A DNA stretch of 64,000 nucleotides from Aspidapion aeneum (lineage: Eukaryota > Arthropoda > Insecta > Coleoptera > Brentidae). Position 1 is the first letter of the stretch; the number at the start of each line of letters is the position of its first letter. The stretch spans positions 56,658,108 to 56,722,107 of the forward strand of contig OY755044.1 in NCBI GenBank assembly GCA_963576565.1. Reading direction: 5' to 3'. Below are positions 1 through 10,828 of this stretch, one piece after another. Both the position numbers and the translations under genes were made by a program. The notes under the pieces are model-generated. The model made no database searches. It had not been told where the DNA came from and worked only from the letters and a program-made list of their open reading frames with translations.

Positions 1-1009
1 GTTTCATTCCACCGATACACATATACTCTGTCTTATTGAGATTAACCTCTAGTCCCCACTTATTGTACTCTTCTATTAGTTTTCGTGTCATATATTCGAG
101 GTCGTCATAATCCTGAGCCACTACTATCTGATCATCGGCGAAACATAAAGTATACAAGGTGGTTTCGTCCAACGGAATTCCCATGTTTTGGCATTTTCTC
201 TTCCATACTTTAAGGACTTGTTCCAAGTATATCTTGAAGAGCGTAGGCGAGATACAGCAACCTTGTTTAAGACCTTTATTTACTTGAAAGCCTTTGGTTA
301 GTTTTGCTTTTATTTTAACTTTTGCCTTACTATTGCGGTATAACTCTTGGATGGCCTTAATTAGTTGTACGCTTATGTTTGTGTTTTCCAACGCTTTCCA
401 AAGCAGATTTAGTGGTATACTATCATATGCCTTCTGCAGATCCACGTAAAGCAGATGCAGCTCTTGACCGTATGCCATTTTCTTTTCAATAACTTGGGTT
501 ATACAAAAGAGGTGATCTGAAGTCGATCTACCCGCCCTGAAACCAGCTTGTTCTTCTGCCTCCATGTCTTTATATTCGCTCTCTACTTTATTTCTTATTA
601 TTTTACCGTATATTCTGCTTAGCGTACTAGTCACAGATATACCTCTATAATTGTCACATATATCTTTCCTTCCTTTTTTGTGTATTGTGGATATATATGA
701 CGTTTTCCACTCAGTTGGGACTACAGTTCCATTTAAATATTTTTGGAAAAGATTCCGTAATCTCCAAAACAGTTCTTCAGTGCCATATTTAATAAGTTCG
801 GCTGGGATATTTCCGGGTCCGGCAGATTTACCGCTTTTTAAGGTTGTGCACACGTTTTTGACCTCAGAGATTGTGAGGGGTACTGGAGATCCCATCGTTC
901 TAATTATATTGTCTCTTGCGTCTTCCTTGAATTCTGCTCTATCTTCAGTTAAAAGTTTTTTAAAATGCTCATCCCATTCTTTGTCTGGTATTGGTGAAAT
1001 GATATCTCT
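1..1009 (-). CDS. Reverse transcriptase of a non-LTR retrotransposon, partial, left-arm copy
   Basis: Open on the minus strand from about 1009 to the window edge. It encodes the RNA-dependent DNA polymerase that copies the element into chromosomal DNA by target-primed reverse transcription. Read from the minus strand it shows the RT fingers (a GKSAGPGNIPAEL-like block), an NYRGISV block, motif A (YVDLQKAYDS), motif B (GLKQGCCISP) and the catalytic FADDQ motif C. No start codon is expected because the element is 5'-truncated; the first in-frame ATG lies at 895. The known frameshift of the right-arm copy (near 53100) falls outside the window here. The clade (RTE- or CR1-like) is not resolved by eye. 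Confidence 0.85.
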
Positions 1010-1019
1010 GCAAGAAACA
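1..1019 (-). mobile_element. Non-LTR retrotransposon, 5'-truncated, left-arm copy, runs off the window
   Basis: Reverse complement of 51859-52877. The 5' truncation point is at 1019; the following bases (1020-1030) are the target-duplication sequence gatatcacaca in reverse complement. Only the reverse-transcriptase part is inside the window. The C-terminal part and the 3' tail would lie to the left of base 1 if the palindrome continues. Confidence 0.85.
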
Positions 1020-1290
1020 TGTGTGATATCAAACGAAAGGTAATTGAGTCCGGAGTTTTACAAAATACATTTTAGTTTTTTGTATTTTTTAAGGGTGGGG
1101 GTAGATTTCAAAAATTTGAGTTTAAGTCAAAACATGGCTTGTGTGGTATCAAACAAAAGGTAATTTAGTCTGGAGTTAAATAAAATATATTTCAGTTTTT
1201 AGTTATATTAGCTCACACGTACACTATAACTATGGTACCTAGTGTGAGCTTAGGGGCCCATATATTGGCAGAGTATTTTTAGTTATACTG
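1020..1290. repeat. ~115-bp tandem-type repeat family plus GCTCACAC hairpin
   Basis: Degenerate units of the type 'gatatcaaacgaaaggtaat ... gagtttaagt ... gtgtg', with G-rich ggtgggggtaga blocks. The same family flanks the outer reverse transcriptase on its other side (53518-53700) and the giant arrays (20935-21290, 32050-32405). The interval ends with a hairpin, gctcacacgtac ... ctagtgtgagc, around 1210-1250. A second copy of that hairpin is near 1858-1896. Confidence 0.75.
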
Positions 1291-1418
1291 TCATAAATAA
1301 GTTTAAATTCGGATCATTTTACTATAGCAATAACCAATATTGCTGCGCTTGCACTAATTTCGTCTATAAAAGCCGATGCTGGATAATAGACCGGCATCAC
1401 TCTAGCAAGTGAAAAACC

Positions 1419-1530
1419 CAGTATACCACTGAAATACGTGGTCCCTACTATACACACCCAGTACACCACTGAAATACGTGGTCCCTACGAACCCAGTACA
1501 CCACTGAAATAATGTGGTCCCTACTTAACA
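1419..1530. repeat. ~40-bp tandem repeat, three units
   Basis: Three adjacent units of cccagta(c/t)accactgaaat followed by acgtggtccctac. They are slightly diverged, and the third has an extra at before gtggtccc. Bases 1545-1630 following it repeat ggcc(c/t)ataaggcc-type words. No coding frame runs through it. Confidence 0.85.
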
Positions 1531-1954
1531 TACCTAAGTAAAACCTCACTATGGTGGTTACGCTTTATGGCCCATAAGGCCAACTCTCTACGGCCTATAA
1601 GGTCTAGTTCTTATGGCCCCTAGGTCAACTCTCTCCAGCCAGCATACCTCTTTTTACATTATTTAATTATTTATAGCAATAACCTCTATTCCTGTTAATC
1701 TGTTTTCTTATATAAAATACATGTATAAATGTGGATTATTTATACTTAATTGTCATATTCCCCTAAATCCCTCAGTCACAAGGGCACTAAATAACAAACC
1801 TTGTGACATATATGGTAGAGATACCACTTGTCACAAATATAGTCGTGACAATATTAGCTTACACGTACACTATAATTAAAGTACCTAGTGTGAGCGTAGG
1901 TGCCCATATATTAGCAGAGTATTTTTTTAGTCCTTGCCGTATATTCATCTTGTA

Positions 1955-2455
1955 AGCCTATTATGACATCAATAACGTGCTTGTATATTTTATTTGTTAT
2001 TTTCTTCCCCGTGACATCCAGTGTATATTTTTCTTATTTGCATACATATACCTGTAACATATTTGCACACTTTTGTGACGTCCCTAACGTCTTTGTATAT
2101 TTTATTTGTTATTTGTTTCCTCGTGACATCCAGTGTATATTTCTTATTTTTATAGAGGTACTTGTTACATCCGTTATTTTTATGAAACATTGGCAACTTT
2201 GCTGGATGTCACAAGTTAACAAAAATATTTAAGGATGTTACAACGTCAAAATTTTTTGTATATACAATGGACGCCACAAAGATATGAAAAATGGTATTTC
2301 TAAATTTGTGAGTTTATACAAATATTTTTATGGAATTAAAAATAAAATATTTTTTATTACATTTCATATTTTTTATTTTTTGATAACACCAGGTTTTAAA
2401 GTGGATGTCACAAAAACCAACTTTTTGCTGGATGTCACAAGATACAACGGTCGAG
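1955..2455. repeat. GTGACATCC-motif repeat in two inverted halves
   Basis: The motif gtgacatcc and close variants occur about five times on the plus strand between 1962 and 2172. It then occurs about five times in reverse complement (ggatgtcac) between 2205 and 2440. The first half also contains a ~120-bp direct duplication (cttgtatattttatttgtta at 1980 and again near 2092). A related block is at 57660-57995. The layout suggests an old fold-back or non-autonomous element; no transposase is present. Confidence 0.65.
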
Positions 2456-2477
2456 TATATATATATATATATATATA
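2455..2477. repeat. TA microsatellite
   Basis: A short (TA)n run that is a few units longer in the mirror copy near 50396-50423. It is one of the clear length differences between arms. Confidence 0.9.
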
Positions 2478-2693
2478 AAATATACAACAAAGAGACACCA
2501 CCCATACACACACATATCACGCTGCTAAACAAAATTTTAAATTAAAGTATTTTATTAGTATAAATAATAGTCATATGAATGAGTGATTTAATTATTGATT
2601 TTTAAAAATGTTTCGTATAGTGATGTGTCTTTCTAAATTTGTTTTTTGTATGTAATTTTAATTAATGTAATGTGTGATTATGAATGTATGGTT

Positions 2694-2721
2694 CTGAAGA
2701 CGGTCTTTAGACCGGAACGTC
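2694..2721 (+). ncRNA. Hammerhead-ribozyme-like core, possibly of a Penelope-like element
   Basis: The order CTGAAGA, a 6-7-bp stem (cggtct/agaccg) and GAA-CGTC matches the CUGANGA / stem II / GAA core layout of hammerhead ribozymes, which are known in the terminal repeats of Penelope-like retroelements. The usual A after GAA is missing and I could not pair stems I and III convincingly, so this is at best a decayed copy. No Penelope reverse transcriptase is nearby. Confidence 0.3.
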
Positions 2722-2722
2722 A

Positions 2723-3118
2723 ATAAATGTAAATTAAAAGTTGCTAGTTTATTAATGAACCACATTCCCAAGAAATTTACAAACCTAAAATATGTATATA
2801 TATATAATAGTAAAACTATAAAAAACTTGGCCACACCTGCTCTAACTATTGAGAAAATATTATTGTATAAAATTGCTAACAAATGGATGTTTGAAATTGT
2901 TCCTTATGTGTTTGAGGGTATTTAATGGTATGTATTTACAGGTATTTAAAAATAACTTGTAACACCCTGTAAGCAAAAATGTTTTCGATAGGCCGGGCAT
3001 GCTGCATTTGCAAAATGCGAATTTATGTGATGCGCTTGAGGTAATGAAAATGCGCTTTTATAGGAGTGAAACATCTAAAAATGTACTCAATCAACAAACA
3101 AATAAATATGTTATTATA
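2723..3118. other. AT-rich, no recognised feature
   Basis: Contains a short TATA run near 2800 and no reading frame with a recognisable domain. The mirror interval is about 49757-50150. Confidence 0.6.
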
Positions 3119-3262
3119 TTAACCTAACCTGACCTGACCGAACCTAGCATAGCCTTAGTTAATCAATGTTAATCCAACTTAACCTTACCAGATCTAACCT
3201 CGCTAGGTCTAATGCAATCTAAACTGACCTGCATTTATCTGACCAAATCTAACCGGACCTCG
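3119..3262. repeat. Degenerate CCTAA-type run
   Basis: Repeated (c)taacct / gacct words (aacctaacctgacctgacc and many variants) over about 140 bases. They resemble the arthropod telomere-type CCTAA repeat and the tails of some non-LTR elements. It is too degenerate to be an active telomere array. Mirror: 49610-49752. Confidence 0.65.
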
Positions 3263-3474
3263 CTTCGCTCGTGCCTTTTATAAGTATGTATATTATAATC
3301 ATCGGATTGTAGCAAATATTAAAATTAGGTTATATTATGTCATTAAATTCATTTTCTACTTAAAGGTCAGTCCACAAAATCTCGAATTAAAATCACGTCT
3401 ATTTCTCTAAAATTAATTTAAAAAAACATATTAATGTGTCGTTACTGATCTTACAAACAACAATTTTTTTAAAT

Positions 3475-3860
3475 TTAAATTATTAAACGTGTAAGTGAAG
3501 AGAGGTTTAAAACATTTTTTTTAAAGAAAATATTATAAAGTATGTCGTTTTTTATTGCAGACATTAGGAAATGTGTATCAAAAGGCGTGTATCCATTTCC
3601 GGCAGAATTCGCATGCACCACTGCAAGGCTAAACAATGCCGTCCATATAAAACTGAGTGTTCGTTTGAAATACTGACTCTGATCGGATGGCGTCGCATGC
3701 AATGCTGTTTGTAGTACCGCGAAGGCACGTACATATATGGCACATTTGGTATAATACCGTCAGAACTAAAATACACAACAATTTTGAGTTGTGACACTAT
3801 TGTAGCAAGGGTGCCATATCTACACTTTTTTGGCCTCAGCAAGAGCTTATACATACACAT
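3475..3860 (-). CDS. Possible orphan exon with a hydrophobic N-terminal segment (weak)
   Basis: Two overlapping minus-strand frames of 75 and 98 codons cover this stretch. The 75-codon frame begins with a basic/polar start followed by a hydrophobic run (TLSFIWTALFSLAV) and then HANSAGNG, which would fit a signal peptide. The segment is less AT-biased than its surroundings. Against a gene: there is no recognised domain, no intron evidence, and both frames are equally open. One arm difference changes VVH to VGH in one frame and CMR to GMR in the other. I do not recognise a family; this may be a fragment of an unrecognised repeat. Confidence 0.15.
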
Positions 3861-4610
3861 AACTTAGTTATTTAGTTTAAACATCTTTTAAAAAATGAGT
3901 AATTTAAAGGCAACTAAAAAAAATAGACAAATCAAAAATGGAGACGAAATCTTTGGCTATTAATATTATATATATTAATCAAAACGAATTTTATACTTCA
4001 CACAAAGGTATGTGTGCCTAACTTGCGAGTGTCAGAAGGAGAGGGAAGAGTTGATTTTGGTTGTTTTCCTACTTACACTGTGTGTTTCACGTCATCAGTA
4101 GAGAACAGCAAACCCAGGTAAGCCAATTTTAACCAAAACCAACTCCTATATATGAAATACTCGCGGCGGTGCAATGCGAGTAAATTACAAGTTGTTGCGC
4201 CATCTAGCGGACTGGCTCGAGCACTCGAAAGTTTAAACACACTGGCATCGTCTTGTCTGAGACGCCGAATATATATTAAACTATAAGTCTAGGAAAGTTT
4301 GTTTCCTTCGTTATTTAAGATTTTTTTTTTCAAATTTTAAAAAGCTTTTTATTTTAAAAACGAATAAAATTTGAACTTTGAAAAATTAATTTTTTGAAAG
4401 TATTTTTATTGGTTTATGAGATAGTAACTTTGTCCTAAAAAGATAAAAAGCTTTTTGAACCGGCACATCAATTGCAAAATATATTTTTTTTGAGCTTTAT
4501 TCGTTGCTAAGATATAGTTAATTTAAATTTTTATTTTTAAATATTAGTGGAGAATAGGGGGAGGGACAAAATATACCTTGACATCAATCATTATTTCACA
4601 GCAAGCCGAA
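3861..4610. other. Intergenic, partly GC-richer, with one CTCF-like word
   Basis: Mostly unique-looking sequence. Bases 4010-4260 are less AT-rich than the neighbourhood and contain gcgccatctagcgg at 4197-4210, which resembles the CTCF core motif. 4320-4560 is low-complexity A/T. No gene found. Mirror: 48260-49009. Confidence 0.5.
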
Positions 4611-4614
4611 CGCA

Positions 4615-5890
4615 TTTTTTATACCCTATGCCGCTCCTATGCCAAGTTTAGAAAAACATTTCCAAACCAGTAAAAACCTTTCATTTTAAAATTTGTATTG
4701 GAGAACTTGGCTTTGCTTTTATCTCAATTCTTTTTAGGCAATACCATTTTCGCGTACTTGGCTTTTTTTACATGAAATGTTTTTGTTATGATTTCACTCC
4801 TTTTTTAAAGGATTTTGATAAAATTTAAGTTTTGAAGTAGTAAAATATGCGGAATATTGTTCAAAACTTTTGCAATGTGTTATTTTTATCATAGTTATTA
4901 TCAGCCTTTCAAAGCTCAGCTCTTTAGGGTTTCTGGAAGTGGGCAATGTTGGTTTTACATAACTTTACCTATAAATGTAACATAACTTTACCTATAAATG
5001 TAGGGAGGGAAGTAAGTTAAAATTTTGAGGTCTTTTATTTTTTTCTATAGTTTTATCATGGTTCATATCGGCCTTCCAAGTGGGCAATGTTACCTTTATA
5101 AAATTTTACATTTATAAGGGAGGGAAGTAAATTAAAGTTTTGGGATTTTTACATTTTTGCTAAAATTTTATTATAGCTCATATTAATCTGCCAAAGCTCA
5201 GCTCGCTACCATTTCTGGAAGTAGGCAATGTTAATTTTACATAACTTTACATTTATAGGAGAGGGAAGTAAATTAAAATTTTTAGGTATTTTATTCTTTT
5301 CTATAGCTTTATCATGGTTCCTATCGGCCGTCCAAGTGGGCAATGTTACTTTTACATAATTTTATATTTATAGGGGAGGGAACTAAATTAAAACTTTCGG
5401 GTTTTCACATTTTTTCCGAAAACTTTATCAAACTTCATATCAATCTGCCAAAGCTCAGCTCTGTAGGCGTTTCTGGAAGAAGGCAATGCAACTTTTACAT
5501 AACTTTACTTGTATAGGTGAGGGCAGTAAATTAGAATTTTGAGTTTTTTTTTATTTTTTTCAAGGGTTTGGTTATCATTTTTATCAGTCTACTAAATTTC
5601 AGCTTTGTAGCATGTCTGGAAGTACAGTAGAATTTTGATGATGCATACATGAGTGAGTGGCAATTTCGACGTTTTTTGAAATTTCGTAACGACTTTACTA
5701 CTTTATGGAAGTCTATGAAACTTGGAGGAGTTGTTAGCTCTATAAAAATCTACAACTGCGCAAAGTTTGAGTTTCGTAGCTCATTCCGAAGTAGAGTTTT
5801 CGATAGGTCGAATATGGGCTGAAATGTTTTAAGAAAAGATGGTACAGCAGCTACGCGAACTTGGTCGGGCACTACCGTGCCCTCAGATAT
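4615..5890 (+). repeat. Interspersed element with ~140-bp tandem units and terminal hairpin
   Basis: Begins with a module holding inverted aagccaag / cttggctt words (4630-4790) and a conserved gcggaatattgtt block. Six imperfect ~140-bp units follow, each with ctatagttttatcat, a variant of gctcagctctctagcgtttc, tggaagtgggcaatgtta and ataggggagggaagtaaatt. Then come gagtgag, a conserved gtagctcattccgaa block and the hairpin gggcactaccgtgccc, followed by tcaga. The same order recurs around 9170-10828 and partly at 22740-22930 and 54045-55027. A hairpin close to a sharp end is reminiscent of Helitrons, but the end is not CTRR. No protein is encoded. Confidence 0.75.
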
Positions 5891-6261
5891 TCACGTGTCA
5901 AAAAGTGTTTACATCCATAAGCAAATTGTTACCCTTCATGGGCTCGGGTTAGGTAAGATTGAGCTACCCTACGCATCCTTATAATTATATGAATGCAAAT
6001 ACAAAAGTAAAATAGGAGTTTTGGGATTTAGTTAAGTGTGTAAGTTAATCAATTTAGCCGCCTATTAAAAAAAAAACATTTTATACACATACAAGATTGA
6101 AATAGAGTTTTATATTATACAGAATTATCATATAATAAAAGAATAGGATTTTGTGATACAGGGCACAGGGAGACCTCACATCGTGTGCTAGGTACGAATT
6201 TTTATAGGTCACATGTCCAAGATTGTTAACGCACAGGTGGTCAACAAAATAATTATATTAT

Positions 6262-7590
6262 ATGGGGCTTTCCATGTCAACCCAGCCACCTTTTGCAATT
6301 TTGATTTTAAAAAGAATTATTTTTTGTTTCCTATATAGATACCAATTACACCCATATAAAAAATTTAAAAAAATATTGCGATTACTTAAATCTACAGGGT
6401 GTTTATGGTTTATGATTTTTCCAAATAAGAACTTTGCAAAAAAAAAATTACTACTGTTTAGAAATAAGAACAAGCGGCTTTAAGAAAAGTACAAGACAAT
6501 AAATTTAAAAAATCGTCATTTTGAAAATGTGATCTCTTTGATTTTTTATATTTTTTTGAAAAAAGATGCTCCAATATTTTGTCCATTGCTTTTAAAAATT
6601 TTAGAGTGGGCTGAGAAGTATATATACCAAAAGAGAAAAATTCTTGTGTAAGTGCGCGGAGGCCTTTGCCGTACTTATATGTATATGGGCAAGAGAGCAG
6701 TCCTATTGAGGCGCCCAAGGTGTGCATCAATATACGTTTTATTAAAAAAATATGTTTTCCTTTAAGGAAAATATCTTTTTTTTTCATTCTGACACCCCCC
6801 CTTGCATATGACATCAGCGGCGTCACATTGTAGGGCCAAGACGGGCCTTGGCCTTCCACTGTTTAAAACCTTGTCGGTTACCAACATTGTGGAACATTTT
6901 TCTAATTAGAATACCTAGTCCTGCAGTGTTATATACCTCTGCGTTTTGGGAGGGGGGCTATAACTTTGATGCTCATAAATTTGAATTTCTGCTCAAATCG
7001 TTTTTGTAGTCATAAAGTGAAATAGCCAGTGAAAAGTTTCCTTTAAAGAAACGTATCACTCAGTATTTAATTTTTTTAGGTATTTTTTTAGGCAAGTTAA
7101 GCCCCGCTCCCAAAACGCAGAGTTAAAAAAAATCGCTTTCCTTTTTACTGGACATTTGGAAGGGAGGGTCGATACTTCCCAAAGAAATTGAATTTGGGGC
7201 ACCCTGTATAGTGGCGTCCAGTGTCGTAAAAGTGTGGGAATAAGTACCTAGTCTAATTAGAAAAATGTGTGTCACATTTTAAAAAGGGCGGTTTTTAAAA
7301 TTTATTGTCACTGATGCGATTATTTGTCAATTTTATTATTTTTTCTTAAAGCCTCTTGTTCTTATTTCTAAGCAGTAGTATTTTTTTTTGTAAAGTTTGT
7401 ATTTTTTCAGGAAAAATCATAAACCATAGATATGCTTTGGCCAATTAAGAAGATAAAACACCCTGTAGATTTAAGGAATCGCAACATTTTTTCCAATTTT
7501 TTATCTGGGTGTAATCGGTATCTATAGAAGAACCAATAAATAAATTTTAAAATTTTTTAAATATTTAATTGAAAAAGGTGGCTGTAATTT
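6262..7590. repeat. ~1.3-kb imperfect fold-back element
   Basis: Outer arms 6270-6550 and 7280-7585 are inverted copies. Examples: ccaccttttgcaatt against aattgaaaaaggtgg, tctacagggtgtttatgg against caccctgtagattt, and agaaataagaacaagcggc against cctcttgttcttatttct. Inner pairs include tctgcgttttgggagg against ctcccaaaacgcaga. The open frames inside are by-products of the symmetry. Probably an old MITE-like fold-back with no transposase. Confidence 0.75.
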
Positions 7591-7800
7591 AAATGATGCC
7601 AAGGCCGTCGGCATCGCTAGACTACTGGCCGCCTGGAGCAAAACGGGGAATATGTCGCCCTCTCCAGCTTTTTTCCTCATCAAGTTAACACTGCAAGTCT
7701 TTGTGTTATTTCTTTACATAAATGATGCCAACGAGTGAGCCCATAACAAAGTAATTCCTTGTTTAAAACTCGTAGACTATGATTGAGTAGAAAAAAAAAT

Positions 7801-7932
7801 CGGACTTCCATTGTCATTATTTATTTTAAATGGGACGTTTTGGTTAGTATCTCAAACCATTTTCAAGTGTAAATAGTTTACACTTGAAAACGGATAGAGA
7901 TACTTTACATAAATAAAGACAATGGAAGTCCG
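7801..7932. mobile_element. 132-bp hairpin MITE
   Basis: Starts cggacttccattgtc and ends gacaatggaagtccg, an exact inverted match. The centre is ttcaagtgtaaatagtttacacttgaaaa, a near-perfect hairpin. Intermediate bases also pair partly (gtatctcaaacc / ggatagagatac). No coding capacity. Mirror copy at 44938-45069. Confidence 0.8.
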
Positions 7933-8455
7933 AAATTTTGTTTCTAAAATAATAGTTGTAAAAAGAATCATGTCAACATAAGAAAGTCAACTATTTTTTT
8001 TTAATCGAGTTTTTAGAATACATCCTCCCTACTTTTTTTACGGGAGTCATAGGAAAGCCCCTCTTATTTAAAAACGAAAACCAAATTTAGATTAGATTGG
8101 TTTGGTAGTTTCCGAGGTACATTCCAGCGTATAGCCTTAAACATTTGAATGGGACTATCTCAGAAAATTTTGGATTTTTGTTTTTGATCTACTAGACAGA
8201 GTCGCCGTCCATCGGTTTAAATCAATTTCTTTAAAAAACCACAAAACTAACATCCCTCATCGCACCGAGATTCTGCAAAGACGAGAAAACCGACCTTGTG
8301 TTTTTAAAAAAGCACAGTTTTTTAATTTTCAGTTTTTGATCTATATCTCGAAAAAGAGACATGCGAGAGCAAAATCAGTATTACTTTTAATTAATTTGCT
8401 AAATCTTATCAAGTAATCAAATACAAAACAAAAAATTAAAATCCAATCATTATTT
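7933..8455. other. No recognised feature
   Basis: AT-rich intergenic sequence with scattered short A/T runs and no domain-bearing frame. Mirror: 44415-44937. Confidence 0.55.
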
Positions 8456-8640
8456 TATTATTTATTGAGCCGCGCCCCACCCCCGTCAAAACCTAATATA
8501 TTTTTAGGTATTTTCCACATATTTTATAAATAAAACGATAAAATAGCACAAAATGCGACATCATGAGGCCTCCCCCCGAACCCCCTACCAGGAAAAAGTC
8601 CTAGGTGCGCCACTGGGTATATATATATTTTGTTTTGTTT
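8456..8640. mobile_element. Partial MITE of the CAGTGGCGcac family
   Basis: Ends with ctaggtgcgccactg at 8601-8615, the inverted form of the terminus cagtggcgcacctag. The internal stretch (cccgtcaaaacctaatata, then ttttccacatattttataaat) matches the interior of the complete 170-bp copy at 58121-58290. I could not find the opposite terminus, so this copy looks truncated. Mirror: 44240-44414. Confidence 0.65.
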
Positions 8641-9165
8641 TTTAGATATAGGGTGTCAAAATAAAATATATTTTTTTTAATAACTTTCTTAAAAATGACA
8701 ACAGACAATTGACATTTTTTGGAATTCGACATTACAATAAAGATAATAATTATTTAAAAAAAATAATTCTCAAATCTGTTTTTTTTCCATAACATAACAA
8801 ATCTGTTATAAAATATATTGCCAATATTACTATTCTTCATATTATTTAAGGTGCTTTAGATATTAATGTAGGTAGTAGATTATGGTAAATATGAGGACCA
8901 AAGTTTGACCGTGGTTTCTAGCTGAGAATAGGTCACAGGTTAACGGTCTTGATGTTACCAAGTCAGTTTTTGGTCAGATTTTTTATCCTTCCCAAGTTAA
9001 CGCTCTAGAGCCACAATGACACAGAAATGCATCAAAAATATGTAAAATCTAACAAAAATTATATTAGTTTTTTTAAATTTTAGCAGCAAAAACCCCCAAA
9101 AACCTCCTAGACTCCCCAAAACCTAAAATGTTTAGGATTTTCCAACTTTTCTAAAAAATAAACCC
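8640..9165. other. No gene; short interspersed repeat fragment
   Basis: 8635-8760 resembles 23070-23190 (gttttttagatatagggtgt ... cttaaaaatgac), so it is part of a dispersed repeat. The remainder is low complexity. Mirror: 43705-44230. Confidence 0.5.
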
Positions 9166-9169
9166 TCCG

Positions 9170-10828
9170 AGTTTCATGGACTTCCATAAAGTAGTAAAGT
9201 AGTTACGAAATTAAAAAAAAACGTCGAAATTGCTACTCATTCACTCACTCACTCACGTATAGATCATCAAAATTCTACTGTACTTCCAGACATGCTACAA
9301 AGCTGCATTTTGACAGACTGGTTGAAATTATGATCAAACCCTTCGAAAAAATTCTAATTTATTCCCTTCCCGGTACATGTAAAGTTATGTAAAAGTAGAA
9401 TTGCCCATTTCAAGAAGCGCTAGACAGCTGGGCTTTGGCAGACTGATTAGAAATATAATAAAACTATAGAAAAAAATTTAAAAACCCCAAAATTTTAAAT
9501 AATTTCCCTCCCCTATAAATGTAAAATTATGTCAAAGTAACATTGCCCACTTCCAGAAACGCTAGAGAGCTGAGCTTTGGAAGGCTGATAGGAACTATGA
9601 TAAAACTATAGGAACAAATTTAAAAACAGCAAAACTGGCCTTTCCCATAAATGTAAAGTTATGTAAGCGTTTTATTGTCTTTTTCCAGGAATGCTAGAGA
9701 GCTGAGCTTCGAAAGGCTGATAGGCTATAATAAAACCTTGTGAAAAAATTAATCATAACAAAATTATTTCATGTAAAAAAAAGCCAAGTACGCGAAAATA
9801 GCATTCCGTAAAAAGAATTGAGATAATAGTAAAGCCAAGTTCTCCAATACAAATTTCAAAATGAAAGGTTCTTACTAGTTAGGAAATGTTTTTTTAAACT
9901 TTGCTATTGCAGCCAAACTTCTATTTAGCACTGTGCCTAAGAGTCATTCACAGCCGTAATAGCCAAGTTTAATAAAACTTTTCCAAACTAGTAAAAACCT
10001 TTCATTTTGAAATTTGTATTGGAGAACTTGGCTTTACTTTTATCTCAATTCTTTTTACGGATTGCTATTTTCGCGTACTTGACTTTTTTTAAAATATTTT
10101 TGTTATGATTTCAATTTTTTGGATATGAGGAATTGGATAATATTTAATTTTTAAAGGAGTAAAATATGCGGAATATTGTTTAAAACTTTTGCAATGTCTT
10201 ACTTAAAATTTTGAGATTTTTTAATTTGTTCCCATGGTTTTATCATAGTTCCTATCAGCCTTCCAAAGCTCAGCTCTCTAGCCTTTCTGAAGTGGACAGT
10301 GTTACTTTTACATAATTTTGCATGCATAGGGGAGTAAAGTAAATTAAAATTTTCGTGTTTTTAAATTGTTTTTTATACTTTTATCATAGTTCCTATCAGT
10401 CTGCCAAAGCTCAGCTACCTAGTATTTGTGGAAGTGGGCAATGTTACTTTTAAATAATTTTACATGTATAGGGGAGGGGAGTAAATTAGAATTTTGTTAG
10501 GGGTTTGGTCATAATTTCTATCAGTCTGCCAAATTTCATCTTTGTAGCATGTCTGGAAGTACAGTAGAATTTTGATGATCTATACATGAGTGAGTGAGTC
10601 AGTGAGTGAGTGGCAATTTCGACGTTTTTGAAATTTCGTAACTACTTTACTACTTTAGGGAAGTCCATGAAACTTGAAGGGGTTGTTAGCTCTATGAAGG
10701 TCTACAAAGTTTGAGATTCGTAGCTCATTCCGAAGTACAGTTTTAGATAGGTCAAATATGGGCTGAAATGTTTCAAGTAAAGATGGTAATGCAGCGCGAA
10801 CTCGGCGAGGCACTGCCGTGCCCTCAGA
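9170..10828. repeat. Large fold-back made of two inverted copies of the ~140-bp-unit element
   Basis: 9170-9900 carries the element in reverse (actcattcactcactcactc, then cttccagacatgctacaaag, then the tandem units). 9960-10828 carries it forward, ending with gagtgagtgagtc and the hairpin gaggcactgccgtgccctc. The symmetry centre is near 9921. Another inverted fragment follows at 10829-11110, ending in aaacttggctt. This is a palindrome nested inside each palindrome arm. Confidence 0.75.

Noticed and set aside
651..1043. Plus-strand 130-codon frame
   Set aside because: Antisense shadow of the reverse transcriptase on the minus strand; the mirror frame at 51835-52227 is the same shadow.
3119..3262. 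Telomere array
   Set aside because: The CCTAA-like words are too degenerate and too short; more likely an old retroelement tail or a scattered simple repeat.
6262..6859. Overlapping 71-133-codon frames on both strands
   Set aside because: They lie in a non-coding fold-back repeat, overlap on opposite strands, and have no recognisable domain.
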